40,543 nucleotides of DNA from Paenibacillus sp. CF384 (GCF_900106745.1 NZ_FNNV01000032.1:1-40543), one strand, 5' to 3'; shown: positions 6,621 to 17,313, counted from the stretch's first letter. The notes: generated by a model not told the origin, from the sequence alone. Numbers and translations: made by a program.

Positions 6621-8300
6621 ATGAGTATGGGGTTCGTACAGGTAGCCATTACGCTGATCATCATTATGTTGTTGGTTAAGCCGGTAGGCAGTTATCTTGT
6701 AAAAGTGTTTCAGCATGAGAAAACAGCATTGGATCGCGTGTTCGGTCCGTTTGAACGATTGCTGTATCGGTTGATGGGCATACGCGAAGATGAAGCAATG
6801 GGCTGGAAGAAGTATGTAGCAGCCGTCCTGCTCAGCAACTTTGTGATGATGCTCCTCTTGTATCTTGTATTACGGTTTCAAAGCTTTCTGCCGCTTAACC
6901 CGGACGGTATCGCAAATATGCCGGCAGGGCAGGCCTTTAATACTGCCGTATCGTTTATTACGAATACGAACTGGCAGTCGTACTCAGGTGAGAATGGACT
7001 ATCTTACTTGTCTCAACTGCTCGCGATTACCTTTCCGATGTTCACGTCGGCGGCGACCGGCTTTGCAATAGCAGTTGCGTTCATTCGTGGACTCGTCGGC
7101 CGTCAGGATAATCTCGGTAACTTCTATGTGGACATCACTCGCGGAATTACGCGCGTATTCCTGCCGCTGAGCTTCTTGGTCGCTTTGTTCTTCGTGTTCC
7201 AAGGCATTCCGCAAACGTTCCAAGGTGCTGTAGATGCGACCACGCTTGAAGGCGCTCAACAGACGATAACCAGAGGATTAGTTGCAACACTTGAATCCAT
7301 TAAGCACATCGGTACGAATGGCGGAGGCTGGTTCGGCACGAACTCGGCGCATCCGTTTGAGAATCCGACGCCGCTCACAAATATGATTGAAATTATTTGC
7401 ATGATGCTGCTTCCAACCGCGCTTGTGTATGCGTTTGGTCTGATGGTCAAGAACAAGAAGCAAGGATGGGCCGTATTTGGGGCTATGGGGCTTATCTTCT
7501 TGGTCATGCTCACAGTCGTTTTTGTATCGGAATACAAAGGTGTTCCAGCGCTTGATGCAGTAGGTTATCACGGAAATATGGAAGGCAAGGAAGTCAGGTT
7601 TGGCGAATCTCAATCCGCCTTATTTACAGCAGTGACAACAGCAGCAACGACTGGTTCTGTAAATAATATGCACGAATCATTAACCCCGATGGGCGGGTTC
7701 GTTGCGTTAGCCGAAATGATGCTGAATAACGTATTCGGCGGTAAGGGTGTCGGGCTGCTCAATGGGTTATTGTATCTCATATTATCGGTATTTATTTGCG
7801 GTTTGATGGTCGGACGTACGCCGGAATTCCTCGGTAAGAAGATTGAAGGCAAGGAAGTGAAGCTGGCTGCCATTGCGCTGCTGATTCACCCTTTAATCAT
7901 TCTTGCTCCGACCGCACTTGCACTTGCAACGCCGACAGCCGTCGCGTCCATAGCGAACGCCGGTACGCACGGACTATCTGAAGTGCTTTATGCCTTTACA
8001 TCCGGCGCGGCAAACAATGGTTCCGCATTTGGGGGGCTGACCGCGAACACCGACTTCTATAATGTAGGAATTGGTTTAGTGATGTTGTTCGGCCGTTATA
8101 TTTCAATCATTGCGATGCTTGCGATTGCCGGATCTCTCGCGGTTAAACGAGTTGTTCCGGTGACAACGGGAACATTGCGCACGAATACACCATTGTTCAC
8201 GGGTATTCTCATCATGATCATTCTCGTGATCGGAGCGCTTACGTTCTTCCCGTCCCTTGCACTGGGACCAATCGCTGAACATCTGGCCATGTCGCACTAA
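6621..8300 (+). CDS. kdpA: K+-transporting ATPase subunit A (K+ channel-like subunit)
   Basis: 559 aa, normal length, with about ten membrane helices. All four pore/selectivity elements are recognisable: [48 protein letters not shown] and [20 protein letters not shown]. KdpA binds and passes K+ in the membrane as part of KdpFABC. The ATG at 6621 is 9 nt after GGAGG. It is in an operon with kdpF, kdpB and kdpC. Confidence 0.99.
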   Translation: MSMGFVQVAITLIIIMLLVKPVGSYLVKVFQHEKTALDRVFGPFERLLYRLMGIREDEAMGWKKYVAAVLLSNFVMMLLLYLVLRFQSFLPLNPDGIANMPAGQAFNTAVSFITNTNWQSYSGENGLSYLSQLLAITFPMFTSAATGFAIAVAFIRGLVGRQDNLGNFYVDITRGITRVFLPLSFLVALFFVFQGIPQTFQGAVDATTLEGAQQTITRGLVATLESIKHIGTNGGGWFGTNSAHPFENPTPLTNMIEIICMMLLPTALVYAFGLMVKNKKQGWAVFGAMGLIFLVMLTVVFVSEYKGVPALDAVGYHGNMEGKEVRFGESQSALFTAVTTAATTGSVNNMHESLTPMGGFVALAEMMLNNVFGGKGVGLLNGLLYLILSVFICGLMVGRTPEFLGKKIEGKEVKLAAIALLIHPLIILAPTALALATPTAVASIANAGTHGLSEVLYAFTSGAANNGSAFGGLTANTDFYNVGIGLVMLFGRYISIIAMLAIAGSLAVKRVVPVTTGTLRTNTPLFTGILIMIILVIGALTFFPSLALGPIAEHLAMSH

Positions 8301-8318
8301 ACTTAAGGAGAGATAACG

Positions 8319-10361
8319 ATGGCTGCTGCACGCAGAAAGACCATAACGAAGGAAATCGCATCGCAGGCGATACTTGATGCCTTTAAGAAACTGAATCCGG
8401 TCGTTATGATGAAGAATCCGGTTATGTTTATCGTTGAAGTAGGTACAGTGATTACGCTGCTGTTATCCATATGGCCGGATCTGTTTGGGACGGATACAGT
8501 AGGCCGAGGCTATAATGTGACCGTGTTTTTCATCCTGCTCTTTACCGTACTGTTCGGGAATTTCGCTGAAGCTTTAGCGGAAGGCCGAGGCAAGGCGCAG
8601 GCAGATACCCTTCGGAAAACAAAATCCGAAACGATGGCGAAGCTTGTTCAGCGGGATGGTACCTATAAGCAGGTGCCTTCCACGCAGCTGAAGAAAGGTG
8701 ACATTGTTCGTGTGGAAGCCGGCGAGCTTATTCCGACCGACGGTGAGATTATAGAAGGTCTCGCATCCATCGATGAATCAGCGATTACAGGTGAATCTGC
8801 ACCTGTAATCAAGGAAGCCGGAGGCGACTTCTCCTCGGTTACAGGGGGAACGCGAGTGGCCTCGGACTTTATCGTTGTGAAGGTCATGACGGATCCCGGT
8901 GAATCGTTCCTGGATCGCATGATATCGCTCGTAGAAGGTGCCAAACGGCAAAAAACACCGAACGAACTGGCGTTAACGACGCTGCTTGCGGTGTTAACGA
9001 TCATATTCCTTATTGTTATTATCACGATGGTGCCAATGGCCAAATATCTGAATGTCAATTTGGATATCGCCACTCTAATTGCTTTGCTCGTCTGCTTAAT
9101 ACCGACCACCATCGGCGCGCTGTTGTCCGCTATCGGGATTGCCGGCATGGACCGGGTTACGCAGTATAATGTACTTGCGATGTCTGGTAAGGCGGTTGAG
9201 GCAGCCGGCGATATCGATACGTTGATCTTGGATAAAACCGGCACGATAACCTACGGGAATCGGATGGCTGCGGAGTTTATTCCTGTGAAAGGCGTCACCG
9301 CCAAGGAGATGACGTTCGTCGCATTGCAGGCTTCTGTGAAGGATGAAACGCCTGAAGGTCGTTCGATCGTAGAGCTGGCCGGCAAACTGGGCGAATCTTG
9401 GACGGCGAGCGAATATGCAAGTGCTGAAATCGTCGAGTTTACGGCAGAAACACGAATGTCCGGACTCGATATGGCAGGCGGCATTCAGATTCGCAAAGGC
9501 GCGGTCGATGCCATTAAGAAATTTGTTGCCGCGAGTGGCGGCAGCATTCCGAGCGACTTAGAAGAAATCTCGAACCGGATCGCCAGAGCGGGAGGCACGC
9601 CGCTGGCTGCGGCCGTAGGCAATCGCATCTATGGCGTCATTTACTTGAAGGATACCGTGAAGCCTGGACTGAAGGAACGTTTTGCAGAGATGCGGGCAAT
9701 GGGCATCAAGACGATCATGTGTACGGGCGACAATCCACTCACGGCGGCTACGATTGCCCTCGAAGCGGGCGTCGATGACTTCATCGCCGAAGCGAAACCA
9801 GAGGATAAAATCGCTGCCATTAAGAAAGAGCAGCAAGAAGGCAAGCTCGTTGCGATGACCGGCGACGGTACGAATGATGCTCCGGCACTGGCGCAAGCCG
9901 ACGTAGGTCTGGCCATGAATTCAGGAACGATGGCTGCCAAGGAAGCCGCCAATATGATCGATTTGGATTCCGATCCGACGAAGCTGTTGTCGGTGGTTTC
10001 AATCGGCAAACAATTGCTCATTACCCGGGGTGCACTGACAACATTCTCGATATCCAATGATATCGCCAAGTATTTTGCGATTATCCCGGCTATGTTCATC
10101 ATCGCGATGCCTCAGCTGCAATCGCTGAATATCATGCACCTGGCTTCGCCGAAATCGGCGATTCTGTCGGCGCTTATCTTTAACGCCGTCATCATTCCGC
10201 TGCTCATTCCGATTGCGATGAAGGGCGTGAAATACCGTGCGATGACAGCAGATACGCTGCTTACGCGCAACGTTCTGATTTACGGCCTCGGCGGGGTTAT
10301 CGTCCCTTTCGTAGGTATCAAAATCATAGACCTGGTGCTTCATGGTCTTCAACTTGTTTAA
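8319..10361 (+). CDS. kdpB: K+-transporting P-type ATPase subunit B
   Basis: 680 aa. The P-type ATPase signatures are present: TGESAPV (actuator loop; Ser at about residue 160 is equivalent to the inhibitory phosphorylation site known in E. coli), DKTGT with phospho-acceptor Asp about 305, TGDNPLTA, and the hinge [18 protein letters not shown]. It supplies the ATP-driven step for KdpA. AAGGAGAG precedes the start, 18 nt after kdpA. Confidence 0.99.
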   Translation: MAAARRKTITKEIASQAILDAFKKLNPVVMMKNPVMFIVEVGTVITLLLSIWPDLFGTDTVGRGYNVTVFFILLFTVLFGNFAEALAEGRGKAQADTLRKTKSETMAKLVQRDGTYKQVPSTQLKKGDIVRVEAGELIPTDGEIIEGLASIDESAITGESAPVIKEAGGDFSSVTGGTRVASDFIVVKVMTDPGESFLDRMISLVEGAKRQKTPNELALTTLLAVLTIIFLIVIITMVPMAKYLNVNLDIATLIALLVCLIPTTIGALLSAIGIAGMDRVTQYNVLAMSGKAVEAAGDIDTLILDKTGTITYGNRMAAEFIPVKGVTAKEMTFVALQASVKDETPEGRSIVELAGKLGESWTASEYASAEIVEFTAETRMSGLDMAGGIQIRKGAVDAIKKFVAASGGSIPSDLEEISNRIARAGGTPLAAAVGNRIYGVIYLKDTVKPGLKERFAEMRAMGIKTIMCTGDNPLTAATIALEAGVDDFIAEAKPEDKIAAIKKEQQEGKLVAMTGDGTNDAPALAQADVGLAMNSGTMAAKEAANMIDLDSDPTKLLSVVSIGKQLLITRGALTTFSISNDIAKYFAIIPAMFIIAMPQLQSLNIMHLASPKSAILSALIFNAVIIPLLIPIAMKGVKYRAMTADTLLTRNVLIYGLGGVIVPFVGIKIIDLVLHGLQLV

Positions 10362-10373
10362 GGAGATAATCAT

Positions 10374-10934
10374 ATGAAGATGACACTGACCGCGATCCGC
10401 CTGTCCGTAGTGCTAATGCTGCTTTGCGGGCTCCTATATCCTCTTGTCACGACGGGTTTTGCCCAGGTATTATTCCCTAAACAAGCCGAGGGCAGTTTAA
10501 TTAAAGTAGACGGCAAAGTTGTAGGTTCGGAGCTGATCGCCCAGGACTTCCAATCGCCGAAATGGTTTCACCCGCGAGCATCCAATGCGAAATATGATCC
10601 GACTTCCACGGCAGGCTCCAATATGGCTGTTGCTTATCCGGAGTATGTGCAAGCGATGAAGGAGCAAATTGACGCGCTTCGGAAGGAAAATCCGAGCTTA
10701 ACGGACATTCCGGCCGATCTAGTAACCATATCCGGCTCCGGGTTTGATCCGGATATATCCCCGGAAGCGGCCAAGTTTCAAGTGCCGCGAATCAGTAAAG
10801 AAACTGGGATATCGGAGCAGGAGCTTAATAGGCTTGTAGATGCCCATACGACAAGCCGCCAGCTTGGCATATTCGGGGAACCGCGCGTGAACGTAACGGC
10901 AATCAATATGGAACTCATGAAGCAAGTGAAGTGA
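10374..10934 (+). CDS. kdpC: K+-transporting ATPase subunit C
   Basis: 186 aa with one N-terminal membrane helix (about residues 7-30) and an extracytoplasmic domain containing FQSPKWFHPRASN, SGSGFDPDISPEAA and QVPRI, all standard KdpC elements. It assembles KdpA and KdpB. The gap to kdpB is 12 nt, with its own AAGGAG. Confidence 0.98.
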   Translation: MKMTLTAIRLSVVLMLLCGLLYPLVTTGFAQVLFPKQAEGSLIKVDGKVVGSELIAQDFQSPKWFHPRASNAKYDPTSTAGSNMAVAYPEYVQAMKEQIDALRKENPSLTDIPADLVTISGSGFDPDISPEAAKFQVPRISKETGISEQELNRLVDAHTTSRQLGIFGEPRVNVTAINMELMKQVK

Positions 10935-10942
10935 TGATTAAG

Positions 10943-10977
10943 CAGCCGCCTCCATTTCATATGGGGGTGGCTTTCTC
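10943..10977 (+). terminator. hairpin between kdpC and the KdpD-like gene
   Basis: GCC-CC-CCAT pairs with ATGG-GG-GGC with single-base bulges, followed by TTTCTCGGTTT. It is a modest intrinsic terminator or attenuator that could lower kdpD/kdpE expression relative to the pump genes, or stabilise the kdpFABC message. Confidence 0.55.
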
Positions 10978-11017
10978 GGTTTAGTACATCGTTCACATAG
11001 GGGAGTGAAAATCGCCA

Positions 11018-13339
11018 ATGGAGAGCTTCAAACGCAGAACGCCGGAAGATATCTTGCACTCCATCTCTAAGCTTCATCGCGGGACGCTGAAGATCTACAT
11101 CGGTCCGGTGAGCGGCTCAGGCAAAACCTATCATATGCTGCGTGAAGGACAGACCTTGAAGCAGCAAGGCATTGATGTGGTGATTTGCGCAGTGTCGACG
11201 CTGCAGCGACCCGAGACGGTAGAGCAAGTAGGTGATCTGGAGCGGGTCCCTAGTATTCATTGGTATACAGACGGTACGGAATTCAAAGATTTGAACTTGG
11301 ATGCTCTGATAGAGCGAAATCCGGAAGTCGTTCTCGTCGACGGACTCGCACACCGGAATCGACCGGATGCTCGGTTTCCTACAAGGCTGGAGGATATCAA
11401 ATTTCTGCTCTCCCATGCGATTAGCGTGATCACAACCGTTAACGTCTATGAGCTTGAAGGTTACACGGAAATCGCGCATAAGCTTACGGGAATTGAAGCG
11501 GCATGTACGGTTCCGGCGGATACGCTTGAACTGGCCGATGAGGTAAGGCTGATTGACGTCACTCCGGAAACGGTCTTAAGTCGAATGGCGGAAGGACATT
11601 TGAAAGGCAACAAGGATGCAACGTTGTTTAAACGAGGCAACTTAGGCGTGCTGCGTGAACTGGCGCTTCGGCTGGTTGCGGAGGATGTGAATGGTTCTCT
11701 GAAATCACATCGTGAAGAAATGGGGCTCATCGGCCCATCGGGCGCAGCCGAGCGCATCTTGGTTACAACGCAATATCACTGGAACGGTTCGATCTACGTC
11801 AGACGGGGGCAGCAAATTGCCAAACGACTGAACGGAGATTTGGTAGTGATTACGTTTCGCAATTTGAAGAAGACGTTATCCAAGGAAGAGGCCACCTTCC
11901 GTAGGAGCACGATTAAGCTGGTAGAGAAAGTGGACGGCCAGTTTGAAGAGCTGCCTTTTCCGAGACGCAGGCGCATTCCAAGGACGTTAGTGAACTATGC
12001 GACCCAGCATAGTGTGACGCGCATCGTGATGGGACATTCGAAGCAAACGCGGTGGCAGGAATTATGGCAGGGGTCCATTATTAGTGAGCTTCTGAAGATC
12101 ACGAGAAATATTGATTTGTTTCTGGTTGCCGATTCGACAGCCAATGAGGGGGAGCGGGTTCTCCCTGCCCAAATGACGGCTGCCACGGAGCAGCAGCAGT
12201 ATAAGCGGCTCAGTCAGCAGGAGGTAGCGGAGAAGATCGACCAGATCAGACGCGGCAAGTTTAAAGTGTACATCGGCGCTGCTCCCGGCGTAGGTAAAAC
12301 GTATATGATGCTGCGAGAAGGGAATGACCTTCTGAGGAAGGGCATTGATGTGCAGATTGGACTGCTGGAAACGCATAACCGAGCAGAGACGATTCAGCAA
12401 ATCGGCAGCTTGAATGTCATTGATCGAAAGCGTATGGTGTATCAAGGGGTTTCCCTCGAAGAAATGGATACCGAAGAGATTATCCGAAGATGTCCCGAGG
12501 TCGTACTGGTCGACGAGCTTGCGCATACGAATGTACCTGGAAGCAAGTACAAGAAGCGCTATGAAGATGTGCTGGACATATTGGATGCCGGCATTTCCGT
12601 CATTTCAACGGTCAACGTACAGCATCTGGAGAGTTTGAACGACGCCGTCGAACAAATTACTGGGGTTCGCGTCCGGGAGACGGTACCCGACAGTATTCTT
12701 CATTTGGCCGATGAGGTGCAGCTCATTGACGTTTCTCCGGAAGCGCTCCAGCATCGGATGCGGGAAGGCAAAGTCTACGCCATGACGAAAGTCGATCAGG
12801 CGCTGAATAACTTCTTCAAGACAGGTAATCTGATTGCGCTGCGAGAGCTGGCGCTTCGCGAAATCGCCGACGATGTCGATGAACGATTGGAATCGTTCGA
12901 GCGGAAGAGCTCGCTGCGAGGTCCGTGGAGAAGGAAAGAAGTGATCTTTATCTGCGTCAACAGTACGCCGCATGCCGAACGTTTGATACGGCGCGGGTTC
13001 CGGACGGCGTACAGGCTGAAAGCCGCCTGGTATGTCAATTATGTACAGGTGGGCGGCAGCTGTTCGGAGGAACTGAAGAAACGGCTGGCCGCTTTGGAGA
13101 AATTGACGGAGCGATTAGGCGGAAAGTTTATTATCCACGAAGAGCATCAGAATAGACAAATCGCCGTTGTCTTAGCTTCCAAAGCGGAAGAGGTTGAAGC
13201 GACGCAGCTGGTCATCGGTCAACCGAAGATTTCCTTCTGGGAAGCACTGTGGAAGGGTTCCGTCGTCAATCAGCTCATTCGGCTTACCAGGCATATGGAT
13301 GTATTAATTGTGGCTGACTTTGATGTTCAAACGCAATAA
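11018..13339 (+). CDS. kdpD: tandem-duplicated KdpD sensory protein without kinase domain
   Basis: 773 aa made of two copies of the KdpD N-terminal module, each followed by a USP-like alpha/beta domain. Copy 1 (about 1-385) has Walker A GPVSGSGKT (29-37) but a degraded second motif, DGLAHRN (from 108). Copy 2 (about 405-773) is canonical: GAAPGVGKT (420-428), VDELAHTN (about 497-504), STVNVQHLESLND and GVRVRETVPD. No membrane, GAF or histidine kinase domain follows, unlike E. coli KdpD; those parts are in the next gene. It probably acts in trans on that kinase in response to K+ or ATP. The USP domains do not clearly show the S. aureus c-di-AMP motif (SxS ... FTAxY); copy 2 has STP and WYVNY there. 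ATG 11018 follows AGGGGAG by 12 nt. Confidence 0.93.
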   Translation: MESFKRRTPEDILHSISKLHRGTLKIYIGPVSGSGKTYHMLREGQTLKQQGIDVVICAVSTLQRPETVEQVGDLERVPSIHWYTDGTEFKDLNLDALIERNPEVVLVDGLAHRNRPDARFPTRLEDIKFLLSHAISVITTVNVYELEGYTEIAHKLTGIEAACTVPADTLELADEVRLIDVTPETVLSRMAEGHLKGNKDATLFKRGNLGVLRELALRLVAEDVNGSLKSHREEMGLIGPSGAAERILVTTQYHWNGSIYVRRGQQIAKRLNGDLVVITFRNLKKTLSKEEATFRRSTIKLVEKVDGQFEELPFPRRRRIPRTLVNYATQHSVTRIVMGHSKQTRWQELWQGSIISELLKITRNIDLFLVADSTANEGERVLPAQMTAATEQQQYKRLSQQEVAEKIDQIRRGKFKVYIGAAPGVGKTYMMLREGNDLLRKGIDVQIGLLETHNRAETIQQIGSLNVIDRKRMVYQGVSLEEMDTEEIIRRCPEVVLVDELAHTNVPGSKYKKRYEDVLDILDAGISVISTVNVQHLESLNDAVEQITGVRVRETVPDSILHLADEVQLIDVSPEALQHRMREGKVYAMTKVDQALNNFFKTGNLIALRELALREIADDVDERLESFERKSSLRGPWRRKEVIFICVNSTPHAERLIRRGFRTAYRLKAAWYVNYVQVGGSCSEELKKRLAALEKLTERLGGKFIIHEEHQNRQIAVVLASKAEEVEATQLVIGQPKISFWEALWKGSVVNQLIRLTRHMDVLIVADFDVQTQ

Positions 13340-13378
13340 CTTCAGGCAGCATATAGTCTCCTCCAGGATGTGATGAAC

Positions 13379-14938
13379 ATGAATCTGACCTATCGAATCA
13401 GAGCCTTTTCGATGAAGCCTTATGTTTGGGTTACCCTATGCGTCACCTTGTTAACCATTGTCCTCCATGCGTTTGAGCTGGCCTTCGATATGGTTAACAT
13501 CGCCCTCATCTATTTATTTCCCGTGTTGTTCAGTGCTGTCTATTGGGGACTTGGACCTTCATTCTATGCGGCGGCATTAGGCGTGATTGCTTTTGACTTC
13601 TTCTTTGTCCCGCCTTTTCTCAGCTTTACGGTAGAGGATCTGCGTTATCTCTTCTCCTTTGTGGTCTACCTTGCCGTTGCAGCATTAACAGCCAGTCTAG
13701 CAGCAAGACTCAAACAACAGCTACTTCTGGCCAAACAAAGAGAAGCCCATACGGCATCGCTCTACACCTTAAGTCAGCAAATGACGGCCATTGCGGACCT
13801 TCAATCCTTGCTTGAGAACGTGTGCCGCCAAGTATCGACTACCATTAACTCGCAGGTGGCGCTATATCTGCCGGACAGCCAGGATGAGCTTACTTTAGCC
13901 GCGTCTTCTGCAAGCGGGGACTGGGGCAAGGGAGAATCGGAGACGGCAATCGCCAAATGGGTATATGCACACGGCGAGATGGCCGGCCGAGGTTCAGGCA
14001 CGCTAAGAGAATTTCCCGGCTTGTATGTGCCGCTGTTAACGGAGGAGCGGGTGTACGGCGTAATAGCTATGAATCTTGCGAGTAATGGAAATTCGACGAC
14101 TACTCTATCCATGGAGAATAAGAGGCTTCTGGAAGCCTATGCCGGACTGGCAGCGAGTGCAATTGCAAGGGTGAAGTTAGGGGAAGAGGCCAAGCTTGCC
14201 CATTTGACGGCTGAATCCGAGCGCCTCCGAACAGCATTGCTGGACTCCGTTTCCCATGAATTACGGACACCGCTCGCAACGGTTATTGGGTCGGCAACGG
14301 GACTCATCGAAGGTGATCGGATGTTCTCTTCCGAGGATCGACTTGAATTGCTAGAGACAATCAGAGACGGGGCATTGCGTATGAATCGGCTCGTCACGAA
14401 CTTGCTTGGCATGGTCCAATTAGAGAGCGGCATGCTCCGGCTGCGCAAGAACTGGTGCGATGTTGAAGACATTATCGGAGTCGTCTTGTCCCAGGTGAAG
14501 GACTTTCAGCGCAATAGAGAGATACGGGTGAGCCTGCCGGAGCGTGTTCCAATCGTGCTTGGCGACGAGGTGCTGCTGGAGCAAGTGCTGGTTAACGTGG
14601 TCAGCAATGCGATCAAGTATTCGCCGGATGAGAGCACCATTGTGATTTCCGTCAGACAGGATGAAACGCATGTTATCATTAGGGTAGCGGATGCCGGTTT
14701 AGGTATCGCGGATGCGGACTTTGAGCGGATATTCGATAAATTTTACCGTGGCAGCACGACCAAGCATGTGCCCGGAACGGGTCTTGGACTGGCGATTTGT
14801 AAAGGAATTATAGAAGCGCATGGGGGAACGATTACTGCGGAGCCTCAACTGGCCAAAGGTGCCGTTATCCAAATTTCGCTGCCTGTAGGCGACCAGAGCT
14901 TCCTAGATGAATTATTGCCGAAGGGGAGCAGTGAATAG
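13379..14938 (+). CDS. KdpD-type sensor histidine kinase (C-terminal half of a split KdpD)
   Basis: About 519 aa. Order: a four-helix membrane block of the DUF4118 type (about residues 15-105), a linker coil, a GAF-like domain (about 130-265), then HisKA with SVSHELRTP (phospho-acceptor His about 293), and HATPase_c with NVVSNAIKYS, DAGLGI and GTGLGLAICKG. This is the part that the upstream KdpD-like protein lacks, so the two together equal one classical KdpD. Start choice: ATG 13379 sits about 10 nt after AGGA; GTG 13370 and ATG 13373 are also in frame. It ends 2 nt before kdpE. Confidence 0.94.
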   Translation: MNLTYRIRAFSMKPYVWVTLCVTLLTIVLHAFELAFDMVNIALIYLFPVLFSAVYWGLGPSFYAAALGVIAFDFFFVPPFLSFTVEDLRYLFSFVVYLAVAALTASLAARLKQQLLLAKQREAHTASLYTLSQQMTAIADLQSLLENVCRQVSTTINSQVALYLPDSQDELTLAASSASGDWGKGESETAIAKWVYAHGEMAGRGSGTLREFPGLYVPLLTEERVYGVIAMNLASNGNSTTTLSMENKRLLEAYAGLAASAIARVKLGEEAKLAHLTAESERLRTALLDSVSHELRTPLATVIGSATGLIEGDRMFSSEDRLELLETIRDGALRMNRLVTNLLGMVQLESGMLRLRKNWCDVEDIIGVVLSQVKDFQRNREIRVSLPERVPIVLGDEVLLEQVLVNVVSNAIKYSPDESTIVISVRQDETHVIIRVADAGLGIADADFERIFDKFYRGSTTKHVPGTGLGLAICKGIIEAHGGTITAEPQLAKGAVIQISLPVGDQSFLDELLPKGSSE

Positions 14939-14940
14939 TA

Positions 14941-15639
14941 ATGACAACTACAAGCGGTGCACGTATTCTAATCATCGACGATGAGCCCCAGATCTGTAAG
15001 CTGCTGAAAGTAACGCTGCAAGCGCATCACTTTGACATTCATACCGCAGCAACGGGAGAAGAAGGCGTCTATCAAGCGAGTATTTCCCATCCCGACCTTA
15101 TCGTGCTCGATCTTGGCTTACCCGATATATCCGGAATGGAAGTGCTGCGCCGAGTCCGAGAGTGGACGCGGGTACCGGTCATCGTATTGACGGCCAAGGA
15201 CCGAGAAGACGATAAGATTGCGGCGCTCGACAGCGGAGCGGACGATTACGTCACCAAGCCCTTTGGCATGGGGGAGCTGCTCGCGAGAATACGAGTTGCG
15301 CTTCGTCATGCAGCCAAATCTGCCGATGAGCCTGTTCTTCAGTTCGGCCGTCTTATGATTGATTTGGCGCAGCGGATCGTCGAGCTGGACGGCAATCGAG
15401 TGAAGCTGACGCCTACGGAGTACGACCTGCTTAAAGTATTAGCCTCGAGTGCGGGCAAGGTCATCACGCAGCGCCAATTGCTGCAGCAGGTGTGGGGCGG
15501 CCATCACCACGAATCAGACAGCCATTATCTGCGCATTTACATTGGCCATTTGCGCAAGAAGCTGGAGGAAGACCCGACGAGACCGGTCTTCATTGAGACG
15601 GAGCCGGGTATCGGGTATCGGTTCTTGCTGCAAGATTAG
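14941..15639 (+). CDS. kdpE: response regulator KdpE (OmpR family)
   Basis: 232 aa. The receiver domain has the acidic pair D13/D14, phospho-acceptor D57 (LIVLDLGLPD) and K106 (TKPFG), followed by an OmpR/PhoB winged helix (about 135-232, ending TEPGIGYRFLL). It is coupled to the preceding kinase, with a GGGGAG site inside the kinase's 3' end. It is expected to bind the box at 6211-6233 and activate kdpFABC under K+ limitation. Confidence 0.97.
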   Translation: MTTTSGARILIIDDEPQICKLLKVTLQAHHFDIHTAATGEEGVYQASISHPDLIVLDLGLPDISGMEVLRRVREWTRVPVIVLTAKDREDDKIAALDSGADDYVTKPFGMGELLARIRVALRHAAKSADEPVLQFGRLMIDLAQRIVELDGNRVKLTPTEYDLLKVLASSAGKVITQRQLLQQVWGGHHHESDSHYLRIYIGHLRKKLEEDPTRPVFIETEPGIGYRFLLQD

Positions 15640-15658
15640 CGTCGCCACGTTACAAAGA

Positions 15659-15691
15659 AAGAAGTCGTACAGCTGAGCTGCACGACTTCTT
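15659..15691. terminator. bidirectional terminator between kdpE and the solute-binding protein gene
   Basis: AAGAAGTCGT-A-CAGCTGAGCTG-C-ACGACTTCTT is a nearly perfect hairpin between convergent genes. The T-run is better on the minus strand (TTTCTTTG), so it mainly ends the ABC importer transcript. Confidence 0.8.
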
Positions 15692-15702
15692 GTCATTGAA
15701 TA

Positions 15703-17313
15703 TTATTTCGCTGCTTTCCAAGCATTAATTTGCTTCTGCATTTCCGCGATAATTTTGTCCGCACCGGCATCTTTCATCTTCGCTACGAACTCGTTGTATT
15801 TCTCCTCGGATGTAACACCCAAGCTAATCGCACGGGAGTACTCGTCGTTGACGGCAGAGGCTTTCGCGATTTCGCCTTTTACAGGCTCGGCATCGAACGT
15901 GAAGCCAAGAAGCTTGGAAGGCTCAGCTTCTGCATTCACTTTCTTCGTTTGCTCCCACACATCTGCAGGCATGCCTTTCTCAACATTAGCCAAGAAGTTG
16001 GATGCGAACATCCAAGGCACTTGCGGGTTGTAATCGGCTTGCGTAGGTCCTGGGATCATTAGACCGTCCGCGTCGAAATCGTATTGCTCGCCTTTAATAC
16101 CGAAGTTCAAGAGGTTATACAGATCTTTGTCCGTATTGAGCAATTCCAGCAGCATCATCGCTCTTTCCGGATTCTTGGAATTGCGGTTGATCGCTTGCAT
16201 CGTAGCCGTGATACCGCCTGTCGTCAAATGGGCAGTACCAGCAGGAACTTCAAGGTACGGCTCTCCGCCAAGCGCGGAGTCAAGGTTAGCACCGCCCGGC
16301 TTGAATGCGCCGCCGATGTTCAGTACCCATTTGCCGGCTTTGCCGTCTGTCCAATCATCGGTTTTCTTCGAAATCCGTTCTTTGGAGTGCAGGATGCCCT
16401 GCGCGCTCCAATCACGCAATGTCGCTGCGAATGTCTTCATTTCATTGGATTCGAACTGATTCACAACCGTAAGGGAATCATCGCCGAATTTCACTACGCC
16501 GGGAATATTGAAGCCTACGATGGCTTCCATGTTAAAGAAGTCCGGGTCGATCCCGATAACCGGGTATTTCTGAGGATTATCCTTCTGTACGGCTTGGATA
16601 AACGGCAAGAGCAGGTCTAGGCTGTCATAGCCGATCTTTCCGCCGATGGCATTCATGTCCAATCCGTATTTATCGATCAGTGCTTTTGGAACGGCAACAG
16701 CCGGTGTTCTTGCGGAAATTTGCTGATTCACGAAACCATAGATTTGCCCTTTGATTTTCGTTGCATCCCAGAAGGATGCTGGCATGGAGTTTAAAGTTGT
16801 CGGTGCGTACTTGGCAAGCAGGTCATCGAGCGGGAGGAATGCGCCTTTGGCTACGTTTTGCGTATAGTTGTTGATCCAGCCGGCCGTGAACGTGATGTCG
16901 TAAGGCTCGCCGGAGGCAATAACGACTTGCATTTTCTGATCAAAGTCACCGAATGGAATTGCCTTGAAATCAACGGTAGCATTGATTTTCTCTTTGATTA
17001 CTTTATTGACTTCCGCGAAAATCTTATCTTGTTGAGGTTGCGGGAAGTTACCCGGGAAATACCATGTCAGCTTAACCTCGGGAAGATCTGCAGCCGTATT
17101 TCCATCCGTAGCTGCTGTATTATTAGTAGTCGCCGAGTTGTCTGTGGTTGCCGTGTTAGTTGAATCGTTCTTCGCTGCATTGCCGGACGTGTTCGCGTTC
17201 CCTCCATTGTTATTGGAGTTGCCGCACGCGACGGCCAGCATGCTGAATACAAGAAGCACAATCGTACATAGAAGGCCTAACTTGGACAAGCGGAATGCTC
17301 TTGCTCGTTGCAT
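15703..17313 (-). CDS. extracellular solute-binding lipoprotein of a carbohydrate ABC importer
   Basis: 536 aa from ATG 17313, which follows GGGAGG; an upstream in-frame extension to 17364 has no site. A lipoprotein signal peptide ends in MLAVAC with the lipid-bearing Cys at residue 30. A low-complexity Asn/Thr/Ala linker (about 31-78) follows, then a family 1 type solute-binding domain starting LTWYFPGNFPQPQQDKIFAEVNKVI. Size and context match the LipO/YtcQ-type proteins of Paenibacillus that bind oligosaccharides or uronide-type sugars; the actual sugar is unknown. It is last in the leftward set permease-permease-lipoprotein and is anchored outside the membrane. Confidence 0.93.
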   Translation of the reverse strand: MQRARAFRLSKLGLLCTIVLLVFSMLAVACGNSNNNGGNANTSGNAAKNDSTNTATTDNSATTNNTAATDGNTAADLPEVKLTWYFPGNFPQPQQDKIFAEVNKVIKEKINATVDFKAIPFGDFDQKMQVVIASGEPYDITFTAGWINNYTQNVAKGAFLPLDDLLAKYAPTTLNSMPASFWDATKIKGQIYGFVNQQISARTPAVAVPKALIDKYGLDMNAIGGKIGYDSLDLLLPFIQAVQKDNPQKYPVIGIDPDFFNMEAIVGFNIPGVVKFGDDSLTVVNQFESNEMKTFAATLRDWSAQGILHSKERISKKTDDWTDGKAGKWVLNIGGAFKPGGANLDSALGGEPYLEVPAGTAHLTTGGITATMQAINRNSKNPERAMMLLELLNTDKDLYNLLNFGIKGEQYDFDADGLMIPGPTQADYNPQVPWMFASNFLANVEKGMPADVWEQTKKVNAEAEPSKLLGFTFDAEPVKGEIAKASAVNDEYSRAISLGVTSEEKYNEFVAKMKDAGADKIIAEMQKQINAWKAAK

